The notes beneath the pieces were generated by a model. It worked only from the letters and a program-made list of their open reading frames with translations, was not told where the DNA came from and searched no databases. From NCBI RefSeq assembly GCF_051903925.1, contig NZ_CP173678.1:1612001-1676000 (forward strand): 64,000 nucleotides of DNA, written 5' to 3'. Positions 52,184 through 61,405 of this stretch are shown piece after piece. The translations under genes and the position numbers were made by a program. Within the stretch, counting starts at the first letter, position 1, and every line of letters starts with the position of its first letter. The DNA is from G051903925 sp051903925 (lineage in GTDB: Bacteria > Pseudomonadota > Alphaproteobacteria > Zavarziniales > Zavarziniaceae).

Positions 52184-54244
52184 TCACGCCGCCGCCCGCA
52201 CCGCAGCCAGGAACCGGTCGACCCCGCTGCGCATGCGCGTCGCCTGGGCCGACAGGTCGTTGGCCGTCGACAGCACGCTGTTGGAGGCATCGCCCGTCAC
52301 GCCGGCGGCCTCGCGCACGGCGGTGATTCCCACCGTCACGTCCTCCGTCCCCTGGGCCGCGTGCTCGACATTGCGCGCGATTTCGCTCGTCGCGGCGATC
52401 TGTTCCTCGACAGCGCCGGCAATGCCGCCGGCCACCTCGCTCATTTCCCGGATCGAGGCACCGATGCGCTCGATTGCCTCCACCGCCGCGCGGGTCGACG
52501 ACTGGATGCCCTCGATCTGGCCCGAGATTTCCTCCGTCGCCTTTCCTGTCTGGGTCGCCAGGGCCTTGACCTCGCTGGCCACGACGGCAAAGCCCTTGCC
52601 GGCCTCACCCGCGCGCGCCGCCTCGATCGTCGCATTCAGCGCCAGCAGGTTGGTCTGCCCGGCAATGCCCTGGATCAGCTTGACCACGTCGCCGATGCGG
52701 CCGGCCGCCTCCTCCAGCGTGCGCATGGCGCCGCTGGTCTGGTCTGCCTCGTCCACTGCGCGGTGGGACAGCGTCGCCGACTGGTCGACCTGGCGGCCGA
52801 TCTCCTTGGACGAGGCGGCCAGTTCCTCGGTGGCGCTGGCGACGGTCTGCACGTTGGTCGAGGCCTCGTTGGCGGCGCCGGCGACCCGCGTCGCCTGGTC
52901 CGTGGTCTGCTCAGCGCTCGTGGACAGGGCGCGCGCATTGGCCTGAAGCTGCACGGCGGCGGCGCCGACGCTGGCCACCACTTCGCCGATTTCGGTCTCG
53001 AAGCGCTGCACGGCGGCCGCCAGGTCGCGGCCACGGGCGGCGGCCACCTCGCTGCGGCGCAGGTCCTCGGCCGCGCGGGCCTGCTCCGCCGCGCGTTCCT
53101 GCCGCTCCGCCGCCTCGCGCTGGGCCCGCGCCTCTTCCTCGGCCGCCCGGGCGCGTTCGGCTGCCGCGGCCAGGCGCGCATTGTCGATGGCTGCCTGCCG
53201 GAACACGGCAAAGGCCCGCGCCATGTCCGATACCTCGTCCCGGCCGATGACGGCCACCTGCACCGACGTGTCGCCGTCGGCCAGCCGCGCCATGGCACCC
53301 GACAGCGCGCGGACCGGTACGCTGATGGCGCGCCCGATCGCCCAGGCCAGCACCAGCATGACCAGGACGGTCACGCCGATCACGGCATAGAGCAGGCGCT
53401 GGACCTGTGCGTCCAGCGCCGCCAGCGCGGACTGCGCCCTGGCGCGCGCCGCCTCGGCGTCGGCCGCGATCGCGGCCAGGACCGGCTCGGCCGTGGCATA
53501 GGCCTCGCTCATGCCGGCGATCTTGCCGTCAATGGCCAGGTGCAGCCGCGCCATGTCCAGGAATGCCGCCTTGTAGCCGTCGACGAGGGCGACGACCTGG
53601 GCCTGGATGTCGGGCGCCAGGCCGGCGGCGCCCAGCAGTTCAAGGAAGCGGCCGTGTTCCGCCGTCAGGCGGTCGACATAGTCCTGCGTGCCACGCGCCA
53701 GGAAGTCCTTCTCGTGCCGGCGCATCAGCAGCATCGACACCATCAGCCGGGGCTGGTCCAGCGGCTCCACGATCTGTTCCGCGGCACGCACCGCCTGGCG
53801 CAGGCGGCCCAGCAGGCCCTGGTCCGGCTTCAGCCCCATCGCAACCGTATCGGCCGCAACCGACCGGAAGCGGGCGTCGTAGTCGTCGTAGATCGCCTTC
53901 AACTGCCGCAGCGCGGTCTCCTGGTTGGCTCCGCGCTGGGCGGCGAGGGCATCGATGCGCTGCCGGATGGCGGCGCTGGTCTCGCCATGACGCGCGACAA
54001 AGGCCTCATCCTTGCGCAGCAGGAAGTCCTTCTCGCGCCGCCGGGCGTTCAGGAAGTCGTTGGCGATCTGCTGGACGGCGATGAACTCGGCCGTGGCCGC
54101 CGCCTGCTCCGCCTCGCCGTCGGCGCGCATGGTGCCGGTGACCATCTCTGTCGCGACGATCGCCGCGAAGCCGATCAGGGCCACGGCCGCGATCAGGATC
54201 ACCTTGGTGGCGATCCGCGTCCTGGCCAGAAGTGCATTCAGCAT
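52184..54244 (-). CDS. Methyl-accepting chemotaxis protein with HBM-type sensor
   Basis: Chemoreceptor of 686 residues. It has a membrane helix near 13-33, a large helical periplasmic domain of about 240 residues (RRREKDFLLRKDE and LLMRRHEKDFLARG are repeated signatures of helical bimodular sensors), a second helix near 285-305, a HAMP domain, a long coiled coil rich in Ala/Arg/Glu, and the signalling hairpin with AGKGFAVVASEVKALA. No C-terminal CheR-tethering pentapeptide is visible. HBM sensors often bind carboxylic acids, but the ligand is unknown. No che genes are in the window. Confidence 0.92.
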   Translation of the reverse strand: MLNALLARTRIATKVILIAAVALIGFAAIVATEMVTGTMRADGEAEQAAATAEFIAVQQIANDFLNARRREKDFLLRKDEAFVARHGETSAAIRQRIDALAAQRGANQETALRQLKAIYDDYDARFRSVAADTVAMGLKPDQGLLGRLRQAVRAAEQIVEPLDQPRLMVSMLLMRRHEKDFLARGTQDYVDRLTAEHGRFLELLGAAGLAPDIQAQVVALVDGYKAAFLDMARLHLAIDGKIAGMSEAYATAEPVLAAIAADAEAARARAQSALAALDAQVQRLLYAVIGVTVLVMLVLAWAIGRAISVPVRALSGAMARLADGDTSVQVAVIGRDEVSDMARAFAVFRQAAIDNARLAAAAERARAAEEEARAQREAAERQERAAEQARAAEDLRRSEVAAARGRDLAAAVQRFETEIGEVVASVGAAAVQLQANARALSTSAEQTTDQATRVAGAANEASTNVQTVASATEELAASSKEIGRQVDQSATLSHRAVDEADQTSGAMRTLEEAAGRIGDVVKLIQGIAGQTNLLALNATIEAARAGEAGKGFAVVASEVKALATQTGKATEEISGQIEGIQSSTRAAVEAIERIGASIREMSEVAGGIAGAVEEQIAATSEIARNVEHAAQGTEDVTVGITAVREAAGVTGDASNSVLSTANDLSAQATRMRSGVDRFLAAVRAAA

Positions 54245-54366
54245 CGACTTTCCCCCTGCGCCCGTCGCCTACCCATGCGAGTGTCGGACAGCATCCGCCC
54301 GCGCGCGTAAAGGGTGCGTTAAGGGTCCGTCAGCAAACGGCCACGGGACCTGGGCGCTTTGCGTAT

Positions 54367-54392
54367 GCGGAGCGCTACTCCGCGCCTATAGT
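54367..54392 (+). promoter_or_regulatory. Candidate promoter/operator upstream of the ferritin-like gene
   Basis: GCGGAG and CTCCGC form a hairpin-like inverted repeat (54367-54383) directly followed by a TATAGT -10-like hexamer (54387-54392), 56 bases before the ATG. The -35 region would overlap the palindrome, suggesting repressor control. This is a pattern-based guess. Confidence 0.3.
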
Positions 54393-54447
54393 GCGGGGAG
54401 AAGACCGGATGGAAACCGGATGGCCGGCAATCGGCGAAAGGACGCGG

Positions 54448-55527
54448 ATGGCGACCGAACTGATCTATGCCCTGCCGGTCGAGCAGACCGACTGGCGCGT
54501 CGACGGCAGCCACGAGACGGTGCTGCGCTGGGAATACGACGATGGCCGGGACGACCTGCTCGCCCTCTATGACAAGGGCAAGCGCCAGCAATGGGACGCG
54601 GCCACCCGCATCGACTGGTCCCAGGACCTGGACCCTGAGAATCCGATGCTGCTGCCGGACGAGTCGCTGTCGATCTTCGGCAGCGATGTCTGGCGCCGGA
54701 TGACGGTGAAGGAGCGCGCCAACTTCCGCCGCCACCAGCAGGCCTTCACCTTGTCGCAGTTTCTGCATGGCGAGCAGGGGGCGCTGGTCTGCACCGCCAA
54801 GATCGTGCAGCAGGTGCCGAACCTGGACGCGAAGTTCTATGCCGCGACCCAGGTCGTGGACGAGGCCCGCCATGTCGAGGCCTATTCCCGGCTGCTGCAC
54901 GAGAAGTTCGAACTGGCCTATCCGATCACGCCGCCGCTCAAGGCACTGCTGGACGACGTGATCCGCGACAGCCGCTGGGACTTCACCTATCTCGGCATGC
55001 AGGTCCTGATCGAGGGACTGGCGCTGGCCGCCTTCCAGCGCCTGCGCGACCAGTCGAGGAACCCGCTGGCCGCCGCGGTCAACGCCTATGTGATGCAGGA
55101 CGAGGCGCGCCACGTCGCCTTTGGCCGCCTGCAGCTGCGCGACTATTATCCCCAGCTGACGCAAGGCGAGCGCAACGAGCGCGAGGAGTTCGTGGTCGAG
55201 GCCTGCTACCTCATGCGCGACCGCTTCAACGCCGACGAGTTGTGGGAGGCGGTGGGCCTGCCAAAGGCCGAGTGCATGGCCCTGACCAACAATTCCAACC
55301 AGATGCGCGGCTTCCGCGCGCGCCTGTTCAGCCGCATCGTCCCCACCATTCGCGATATCGGCCTGTGGGGGCCCAAGGTGCGTGGGGCCTATGAGGCGAT
55401 GGGCGTGATGGAATACGCCGATGTCGACGCCGGCGCCCTGCTGGCGCGCGACAATGCCGTGGCGGATGCGTTCGACGCTGCGCGGGATGCGCGCGCCCTG
55501 GACGGCGGCGGCGCGTCGCCTGAGTGA
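54448..55527 (+). CDS. Ferritin-like di-iron protein (oxygenase-type)
   Basis: A 359-residue protein with a complete carboxylate-bridged di-iron site of the ferritin/ribonucleotide-reductase-like fold: E109, then E139 and H142 in DEARHVEAY, then E189, then E219 and H222 in DEARHVAFG. Spacing is exact for a four-helix bundle. It belongs to the ferritin-like group that includes N-oxygenases such as AurF, yet it has no close functional label. ATG at 54448 follows AAAGGA. It is divergent from the chemoreceptor gene and has no pathway neighbours, so the substrate is unknown. Confidence 0.85.
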   Translation: MATELIYALPVEQTDWRVDGSHETVLRWEYDDGRDDLLALYDKGKRQQWDAATRIDWSQDLDPENPMLLPDESLSIFGSDVWRRMTVKERANFRRHQQAFTLSQFLHGEQGALVCTAKIVQQVPNLDAKFYAATQVVDEARHVEAYSRLLHEKFELAYPITPPLKALLDDVIRDSRWDFTYLGMQVLIEGLALAAFQRLRDQSRNPLAAAVNAYVMQDEARHVAFGRLQLRDYYPQLTQGERNEREEFVVEACYLMRDRFNADELWEAVGLPKAECMALTNNSNQMRGFRARLFSRIVPTIRDIGLWGPKVRGAYEAMGVMEYADVDAGALLARDNAVADAFDAARDARALDGGGASPE

Positions 55528-55623
55528 CTCGCGGGCCACATCCCGTGGCCGCCGGGCGCCACGGTGCGGGCAAACGGGGCAGGTGCGCTTGACCCCGGTG
55601 GCACAAGCGGACATTCAGGGAAC

Positions 55624-56154
55624 ATGCGTCGCCTGGTTGCCGGTCTCCTGCTCAGCCTCGCCCTCCTGGGCGGGCTCCGTGCCCTTCAATCGCCTGGGGT
55701 CCAGGCACAGGAAAGCGTGGCCGCCGGCCCGACCGATGGCGAGGGGCTGCCCACGCCGCGCTTCGTCTCGCTCGGCTCGAACGAGGTCAACGTGCGCGTT
55801 GGGCCAGGCGGCCAGTACCCGGTCAGCTTCACCTTCATCCGCGAGGACCTGCCGGTGGAGGTCATCGCGGACTTCGAGCTATGGCGAAAGATCCGCGACT
55901 TCGATGGGTCCGAGGGTTGGGTGCACGTCAAGCTGCTGAAGGGGCGCCGCACGGTCCTGGTGACCGGCGAACGCCGCACCCTGCATGCCAGGCCGGAAGA
56001 CGCCGCGCCCGCCGTCGCCCGGGCCGATCCCGGCGTCATCGCCCGGCTGCGCAAGTGCCAGGCCAACTGGTGCGAGGTCGAGGCGAAGGGCTATCGCGGC
56101 TGGCTGAAGCGTGAGGAATTCTGGGGCGTCTATCCCGGCGAAACGATCGAGTGA
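55624..56154 (+). CDS. Secreted SH3-domain protein
   Basis: A 176-residue precursor with signal peptide (1-26, ending VQA) and two bacterial SH3-like segments: NEVNVRVGPGGQYPVSFTFIREDLPVEVIADFELWRKIRDFDGSEGWVH is the first, and LRKCQANWCEVEAKGYRGWLKREEFWGVYPGE is the second. Such proteins act in the periplasm, commonly binding peptidoglycan. The ATG at 55624 is chosen because it starts the signal peptide. The asparaginase gene starts four bases after its stop. Confidence 0.88.
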   Translation: MRRLVAGLLLSLALLGGLRALQSPGVQAQESVAAGPTDGEGLPTPRFVSLGSNEVNVRVGPGGQYPVSFTFIREDLPVEVIADFELWRKIRDFDGSEGWVHVKLLKGRRTVLVTGERRTLHARPEDAAPAVARADPGVIARLRKCQANWCEVEAKGYRGWLKREEFWGVYPGETIE

Positions 56155-56158
56155 GCGC

Positions 56159-57145
56159 ATGGCCCAGTCCGCCAATCCCATCCTGGTCGAGGCAACGCGC
56201 GGCGGCATCGTCGAGAGCTGGCATCGTGGCGCGGTCGCGGTTGTCGATGCCGCAGGCACCGTCGTCCGGGCCTGGGGCGACATCGACCGCCCGGTCTTTC
56301 CGCGCTCGGCGCTGAAGCCGGTCCAGGCCCTGGCCCTGGTCGAGAGCGGCGCGGTCGAGCGCTTCGGCCTGAACGACACGCACCTGGCCCTGGCCTGTGC
56401 CAGCCACAATGGCGAGACGGTGCACACCCTGGCCGTCGCCGCCTGGCTTGCCCTGATGGGCCTGGGCGAGGCGGACTTGGCCTGCGGCCCGCAGGAGCCG
56501 GAGCCCCAAACCTGGCACGCCATGGTCCAGGGGCACGCGGCCTGTGGCCGACTGCACAACAACTGCTCGGGCAAGCATGCGGGTTTCCTGGCCGCGGCGC
56601 TGGCCTGGGGCGAGCCGGTCGCCGGCTATGCCGCGCCGGAGCACCGGGTCCAGGCGCATGCACTGGAGCGCACGGCCGAGTTCGCGGGCGTGGCCCGGTC
56701 CTCCCTGGTCCTTGGCGTCGACGGCTGCTCGGCACCCAATCCGGCGCTGCCGCTGGTGGCGCTGGCGCGGGTGATGGCGCGGCTGGCCGTGGCGGAGGCG
56801 GCGACCCCGGCCGGGCGGGTGATGCGGGCGATGCGGGCGCACCCCTACCTGGTCGCGGGGCGCGACCGCTTCTGCACCGACGTGATGCCCGCCCTGGAAG
56901 CCGGAGCCGTGGTCAAGACGGGGGCGGAAGGGGTGTTCGTGGCGACCTTGCCCGGCCGCGGCTGGGGCATCGCAGTGAAGATCGACGACGGCGCCACGCG
57001 CGCCTCGCAGGCGGCGCTGCTGGCCCTTCTGCACGGCCTGGGCGCGGTGACGGGTCCATGCCCGGTGCCGCTGGCGGTGCCGATCGTCTCACGCATGGGG
57101 GAGTTCGCGGGCGAGGTGCGCCCCGTGGCCGGGTGGCCCGCCTGA
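56159..57145 (+). CDS. L-asparaginase, Rhizobium etli type (asparaginase II family)
   Basis: Hydrolyses asparagine to aspartate and ammonia. The 328-residue protein belongs to the PF06089-type family, unrelated to the E. coli enzymes. The Ser-x-x-Lys pair is S50-K53 in PRSALKPVQ, a second Ser follows in ACASHNGET (S82), and the metal site residues C136 and K139 (NNCSGKHAG) and C190 (DGCSAPN) are all present at the spacing of the R. etli ReAV enzyme. It has no signal peptide, so it is cytoplasmic. Co-transcribed with the SH3 protein only by proximity; no functional link is apparent. Confidence 0.9.
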   Translation: MAQSANPILVEATRGGIVESWHRGAVAVVDAAGTVVRAWGDIDRPVFPRSALKPVQALALVESGAVERFGLNDTHLALACASHNGETVHTLAVAAWLALMGLGEADLACGPQEPEPQTWHAMVQGHAACGRLHNNCSGKHAGFLAAALAWGEPVAGYAAPEHRVQAHALERTAEFAGVARSSLVLGVDGCSAPNPALPLVALARVMARLAVAEAATPAGRVMRAMRAHPYLVAGRDRFCTDVMPALEAGAVVKTGAEGVFVATLPGRGWGIAVKIDDGATRASQAALLALLHGLGAVTGPCPVPLAVPIVSRMGEFAGEVRPVAGWPA

Positions 57146-57217
57146 CGACCTGACCGCTGGCCCGTCGGGGCGCCCCATGCTAAACGCGATGCCGTAAACC
57201 GAAGGGGAGGAAGCGCC

Positions 57218-58219
57218 ATGAAGGCCGTCCTGTGCAAGCAATATGGCCCGCCTGAGAGCCTGGTGATCGAGGATGTGCCCAGCCCCAAGGCGGGCAAGGG
57301 CCAGGTCGTGGTCTCGGTCAAGGCGGCGGGCGTCAATTTCCCCGACACGCTGATCATCCAGAACAAGTACCAGTTCAAGCCGGAACTGCCCTTCTCCCCC
57401 GGCGGCGAGGTCGCGGGCGTGGTCAAGGAACTGGGCGAAGGCGTGAAGCACCTCAAGGTCGGCGACCGCGTCCTGGTCTCCACCGGCTGGAACGGCTACC
57501 GCGAGGAAGTCGTCGCGGACGAGGGCAAGTGCTCGCCCATCGGCGGCGACATGGACTTCGTGACCGCATCCGCCTTTGTCATGACCTATGGCACGTCGCA
57601 CCACGCGCTGAAGGACCGGGCCGAACTGAAGCCGGGCGAGAAGCTGCTGGTCCTGGGCGCCGCCGGCGGCGTCGGCCTGGCCGCGGTGGAACTGGGCGTC
57701 GCCATGGGCGCGCGCGTGTTCGCCGCCGCCTCCTCGCAGGAGAAGGTGGACCTGGCCATCGCCCACGGTGCCGAAGGCGGCCTGGTCTATCCCGAGGGCC
57801 CGCTGGACAAGGACGCCCAGCGCAAGCTGGCCGAGGACCTGAAGACCCTGACCCAGGGTGGGGCCGACGTGATCTATGATCCGATCGGCGGCACCTATGC
57901 CGAGCCGGCGCTCCGCGCCATCAACTGGGAGGGGCGCTTCCTGGTGGTCGGCTTTGCCGCCAGCCTGGAAATCCCCAAGGTTCCGCTGAACCTGGCCCTG
58001 CTCAAGGGCTGCCAGATCGTCGGCGTGTTCTGGGGCGCGTTCGTGGCCAAGGAGCCCAAGCGCAACGCCGCCAACATGGACGAGCTGTTCCAGCTGTGGA
58101 AGTCCGGCAAGCTGAAGCCGCACGTCTCCAAGACCTACAAGATGACCGAAGCCCCCCAGGCCCTGCGCGACATGATGGAGCGCAAGGTCCAGGGCAAGGT
58201 CGTGGTCGAGATCGGCTGA
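57218..58219 (+). CDS. NADPH:quinone oxidoreductase-like (zinc-independent MDR family)
   Basis: A 333-residue medium-chain reductase of the quinone oxidoreductase branch. The catalytic domain starts MKAVLCKQYGPPESLVIED and includes AAGVNFPDTLIIQNKYQ; PFSPGGEVAGVV replaces the zinc-binding GHE motif, so no catalytic zinc is expected. The Rossmann part has VLGAAGGVGLAAVELGVAMG near 140-159. The usual reaction is NADPH-dependent reduction of quinones or enones. An AGGAGG-like GGGGAGGAAG precedes the ATG. A dispersed repeat follows the stop. Confidence 0.9.
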   Translation: MKAVLCKQYGPPESLVIEDVPSPKAGKGQVVVSVKAAGVNFPDTLIIQNKYQFKPELPFSPGGEVAGVVKELGEGVKHLKVGDRVLVSTGWNGYREEVVADEGKCSPIGGDMDFVTASAFVMTYGTSHHALKDRAELKPGEKLLVLGAAGGVGLAAVELGVAMGARVFAAASSQEKVDLAIAHGAEGGLVYPEGPLDKDAQRKLAEDLKTLTQGGADVIYDPIGGTYAEPALRAINWEGRFLVVGFAASLEIPKVPLNLALLKGCQIVGVFWGAFVAKEPKRNAANMDELFQLWKSGKLKPHVSKTYKMTEAPQALRDMMERKVQGKVVVEIG

Positions 58220-58234
58220 CCTTCGGCTGTGTCG

Positions 58235-58351
58235 CCTTCCCCCCTTATGGGGGAAGGTTGGATGAGGGGGCGTGACGCCAGCACTCCGGCCTGCGGATGT
58301 GCACCAGGCGGCACGACCCCCCTCCCATCCCTTCCCCAACAGGGGCAAGGG
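58235..58351. repeat. Dispersed composite palindromic repeat, copy C
   Basis: Left arm CCTTCCCCCCTTATGGGGGAAGG with a G-rich extension; right arm a C-rich run with CCCTTCCCCAACAGGGGCAAGGG. Same architecture as copies at 12036 and 49447. It fills the start of the 302-base gap between the quinone oxidoreductase and DMT transporter genes; the rest of that gap (58352-58521) shows nothing I can call. Confidence 0.72.
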
Positions 58352-58521
58352 CAATCCGGCCAGCGCGTCCCTGGGCCCTTTGGGCATGGCTTCCCCTTGA
58401 GAAATGCAGTCCCGGATCGGGGCGTACTGGCGGTATCACTTCGCGGGTGCGAAATGGATCGACCGACTCCGTTGCCGGAGTCCTGCCCGAGCTTCGGCCC
58501 GCCCGAACCCACGATGAAGAC

Positions 58522-59436
58522 ATGACGGACAAGGCGCCGCTGGGCGCGCCGCGTCCCGTCGGGTCGGAACGCGCCGTGGTCGATGGCTCGCCCCGCGCGC
58601 TGCGCCAGGCGGCGATCATGGTTCTGCTGGCGGGCGTGCTCTACACCGCCGGCAACACGGTCGCGAAACTGGCGACGGACGCCGTCCACCCGCTGCAGAT
58701 CTCGTGGTTCCGCTGGGTCATCATCCTGACCGGCTTCACCATTGCCGGTTTCTTCCTGGGCCATCGCCGGCTGTTCGCGACAAGGCAGCCGGGCCTGCAG
58801 GCGATCCGGGGCGTGATGGTGTTCCTCGCCAATGCCGGCTTCATCGTGGCGATCGCCTACATGCCGATCGCCAATGCCCAGTTGATCGCCTTCACCTCGC
58901 CCCTGATCGCGACGTTGCTGGCCTGGGCCATGCTCAGCGAGCGGCCCGGGCGCACCGGCATGGCCGCCCTGCTGTGCGGCTTTGCCGGCGCCATGATCGT
59001 GATCGGGCCGGACTGGTCGCTGTTCGGCTGGGCCACGCTGCTGCCCATGGTTTCGGCCGTGGGCAATGCGTTCTATGTCCTGCTGACGCGCAAGGCCGGC
59101 GCGGTCGATACCCCGTTCGTGTCGATGGCGACGTCCTCGGTCGTCGGCACGGTCCTGGCGACCGCCAGCGTGATCCCCGTCTTCACCGTGCCCCCGGTCG
59201 AGGTCTGGGCCATGATGGCGGCGGTCGCCCTGTGCTTTGCCAGCGGCCAGTTCCTGGTCATCATGGCCTTCACCCGGGCCAGCGTCGCGCACCTCGCCCC
59301 GCTGCAGTATTCCGAACTGGTCTGGGGCCTGTCGGTCGGCATGCTGGTCTTCGCCACATGGCCGACCCTCAACATGCTCGTCGGCGGCGCCGTCATCGTG
59401 GGTGCTGCCCTACTCATCGTCACCAGCCGGCGCTAG
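58522..59436 (+). CDS. DMT-superfamily (EamA) transporter 1
   Basis: A 304-residue membrane protein with ten hydrophobic helices arranged as two EamA repeats. The first repeat begins VLLAGVLYTAGNTVAKLATDAVHPLQISWFRWV; the second includes ATLLPMVSAVGNAFYVLLTRKAG. Members export metabolites or amino acids, but the substrate cannot be inferred. The ATG at 58522 begins about 30 residues before the first helix. It is followed five bases later by a second EamA gene. Confidence 0.9.
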   Translation: MTDKAPLGAPRPVGSERAVVDGSPRALRQAAIMVLLAGVLYTAGNTVAKLATDAVHPLQISWFRWVIILTGFTIAGFFLGHRRLFATRQPGLQAIRGVMVFLANAGFIVAIAYMPIANAQLIAFTSPLIATLLAWAMLSERPGRTGMAALLCGFAGAMIVIGPDWSLFGWATLLPMVSAVGNAFYVLLTRKAGAVDTPFVSMATSSVVGTVLATASVIPVFTVPPVEVWAMMAAVALCFASGQFLVIMAFTRASVAHLAPLQYSELVWGLSVGMLVFATWPTLNMLVGGAVIVGAALLIVTSRR

Positions 59437-59441
59437 GACCG

Positions 59442-60353
59442 ATGACGCGCCCCGGCAACGCGATCCAGGGCGTGCTGTGGATGCTGCTGGCGGCTGCCCT
59501 GTTCACGGCGATGAGCGCGCTGGCCAAGACACTGGGCCAGCGCCTCGACTCGATGCAGATCGCGTTCTTTCGCGCGTTCTTCGCGCTGGTCTTCGTGACC
59601 CCCTTCGCGCTGTCGATCGGCTGGAAGGGGCTGGCCAGCAACCGGCCCTGGCTGCATGTCTGGCGCGGCCTGTTCGGGTCCAGCGCCATGCTGGCGGGGT
59701 TCTATGCCTTCGTGCACCTGCCTTTGGCTTTGTCGACCGCGATCAACTTCACCACGCCGCTGTTCCTGATCGTGCTGGCCGCGCTGTTCCTGGGCGAGCG
59801 GGTGCGCCTGCGCCGGGGTCTGGCGACGCTGGTCGGCTTTGCCGGGGTGCTGGTGATCCTGCGGCCCGACACTGGCCTGGACCAGGCCAGCCTGATCGGC
59901 CTGGCCGGCGCCTTCCTGGCCGCGTGCTCGTTCACCCTGATCAAGACGATGGCCAAGAATGACCGGCCTTCGACCATGGTCTTCTATTTCGGGGTCTTTG
60001 CCAGCGCGTTCTCGGCCATCCCCGCCTGGATCGTGTGGATCGACCCGACCCCGCTGGAATGGGTCCTGCTTGCCGCGACGGGCGCTGCAGGGGGTGCTGC
60101 CCAGGCCTGTACCGCCCGGGCCTATGCCCTGGCCGAGGCGACCTTCGTCGCCCCCTTCGACTATACGCGGCTGCTCTATTCGGGCCTGGTCGGCTACATC
60201 CTGTTCCAGGAAGTGCCGGACGGTTGGTCCTATGCCGGGATCGCCCTCATCGTCGGCTCCACCCTCTACATCGCGCGGCGCGAGGCGCACCTGGCGGCGG
60301 AGACGGGCAAGCCGCCGGTCGCCGATCGTCCTGCCGACCGTTCGGTAGGGTGA
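59442..60353 (+). CDS. DMT-superfamily (EamA) transporter 2
   Basis: A 303-residue protein with ten predicted helices and two EamA repeats (AIQGVLWMLLAAALFTAMSALAK, MQIAFFRAFFALVFVTPF, then ALATLVGFAGVLVILRP-like segments and AYALAEATFVAPFDYTRLLYS). It is related to, but clearly different from, the transporter encoded just upstream. The pair probably arose by duplication and may work on related substrates. The extension after the last helix is short and polar. No regulator is adjacent. Confidence 0.9.
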   Translation: MTRPGNAIQGVLWMLLAAALFTAMSALAKTLGQRLDSMQIAFFRAFFALVFVTPFALSIGWKGLASNRPWLHVWRGLFGSSAMLAGFYAFVHLPLALSTAINFTTPLFLIVLAALFLGERVRLRRGLATLVGFAGVLVILRPDTGLDQASLIGLAGAFLAACSFTLIKTMAKNDRPSTMVFYFGVFASAFSAIPAWIVWIDPTPLEWVLLAATGAAGGAAQACTARAYALAEATFVAPFDYTRLLYSGLVGYILFQEVPDGWSYAGIALIVGSTLYIARREAHLAAETGKPPVADRPADRSVG

Positions 60354-60437
60354 GGCGGTTGGGGGTCTTGTTGTGCCGCCCGGTGAAGTGCTAGGACCTC
60401 GCCCGCGACGAGTTCGAACACATAGTCGGGGAGCACC

Positions 60438-61220
60438 ATGGACCTCAAGGGCATTACCGCAATCATCACCGGCGGCGCGTCGGGCCTGGGCGAAGCCACC
60501 GCCCGCGAGTTCGTGAAGCACGGCGCCAAGGTCGTGCTGTTCGACCTGCAGAAGGACAAGGGCGAGAAGCTGGCGGCCGAGCTGGGCGGCGTCTTCTGCG
60601 AGGTCAACGTCACCGACGAGGCAAGCGTCGACGCGGGCTTCAAGCGCGCGCGCGAACTCGCCGGCCAGGAGCGCGTCCTGGTCAACTGCGCCGGCACCGG
60701 CATCGCGGTCAAGACCGCGTCGCGCGACAAGGCGACGGGCGAGATCGTGCCGCACCCGACCGACCGCTTCGACCGCATCATCCAGATCAACCTGGTGGGC
60801 ACCTTCCGCTGCATCGCCAAGTCGGCGGCCGGCATGATCGCGCTGGACCCGGTCAGCGAAGACGGCCTGCGCGGCGTCATCATCAACACGGGCTCGGTCG
60901 CGGCCCAGGACGGCCAGATCGGCCAGGCGGCTTATTCCGCGTCGAAGAACGGCGTGGTCGGCATGACGCTGCCCATCGCCCGCGACCTGTCGCGTGACGG
61001 TGTCCGCTGCTGCACCATCCTGCCCGGCCTGTTCGACACGCCGCTGCTGGCTGGCGCGCCCGAGAACGTGCGTCGCGCCCTGGGCGCGCAGGTGCCGTTC
61101 CCGGCCCGTCTGGGCAAGCCGTCCGAGTACGCGCAGCTGGCCCGGCAGATCGTCGAGAACGACATGCTGAACGGCGAGACGATCCGCCTGGACGGCGCCA
61201 TCCGCATGGCCCCGAAGTAG
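60438..61220 (+). CDS. Short-chain dehydrogenase, 3-hydroxyacyl-CoA dehydrogenase type II-like
   Basis: NAD-dependent oxidoreductase of 260 residues. Cofactor loop TGGASGLGEA lies at 11-20; the acid in LFDLQKDKGEK marks NAD preference. Catalytic residues are S153 (NTGSVAA), Y166 and K170 (AAYSASKNG). The sequence, including GLFDTPLLAGAPENVRRALG and the IRLDGAIRMAPK end, closely follows the HSD17B10/3-hydroxy-2-methylbutyryl-CoA dehydrogenase group used in fatty acid and isoleucine breakdown. GGGGAG stands before the ATG. A strong terminator follows. Confidence 0.92.
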   Translation: MDLKGITAIITGGASGLGEATAREFVKHGAKVVLFDLQKDKGEKLAAELGGVFCEVNVTDEASVDAGFKRARELAGQERVLVNCAGTGIAVKTASRDKATGEIVPHPTDRFDRIIQINLVGTFRCIAKSAAGMIALDPVSEDGLRGVIINTGSVAAQDGQIGQAAYSASKNGVVGMTLPIARDLSRDGVRCCTILPGLFDTPLLAGAPENVRRALGAQVPFPARLGKPSEYAQLARQIVENDMLNGETIRLDGAIRMAPK

Positions 61221-61251
61221 TCGCTGCACGTCGCAGACCTGCGGTGAAGGC

Positions 61252-61288
61252 GGGACGGCCCCTGACCGGGGGCCGTCCCGTTTGCGTT
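61252..61288 (+). terminator. Intrinsic terminator after the short-chain dehydrogenase
   Basis: GGGACGGCCCC pairs with GGGGCCGTCCC (61252-61262 with 61269-61279) around a six-base loop and is followed by GTTTGCGTTT, 32 bases after the stop codon. Confidence 0.8.
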
Positions 61289-61405
61289 TCCGGGGCTGGC
61301 GGAATGGGCGGCAGGCCACGACATGCAGGGGGTTGAGTGCTAAACCGTGCCGCTGCCGCCCGGCACTCGGGCGGCCGGCCAGCGACAGGATTCGAGGACC
61401 ACGCA

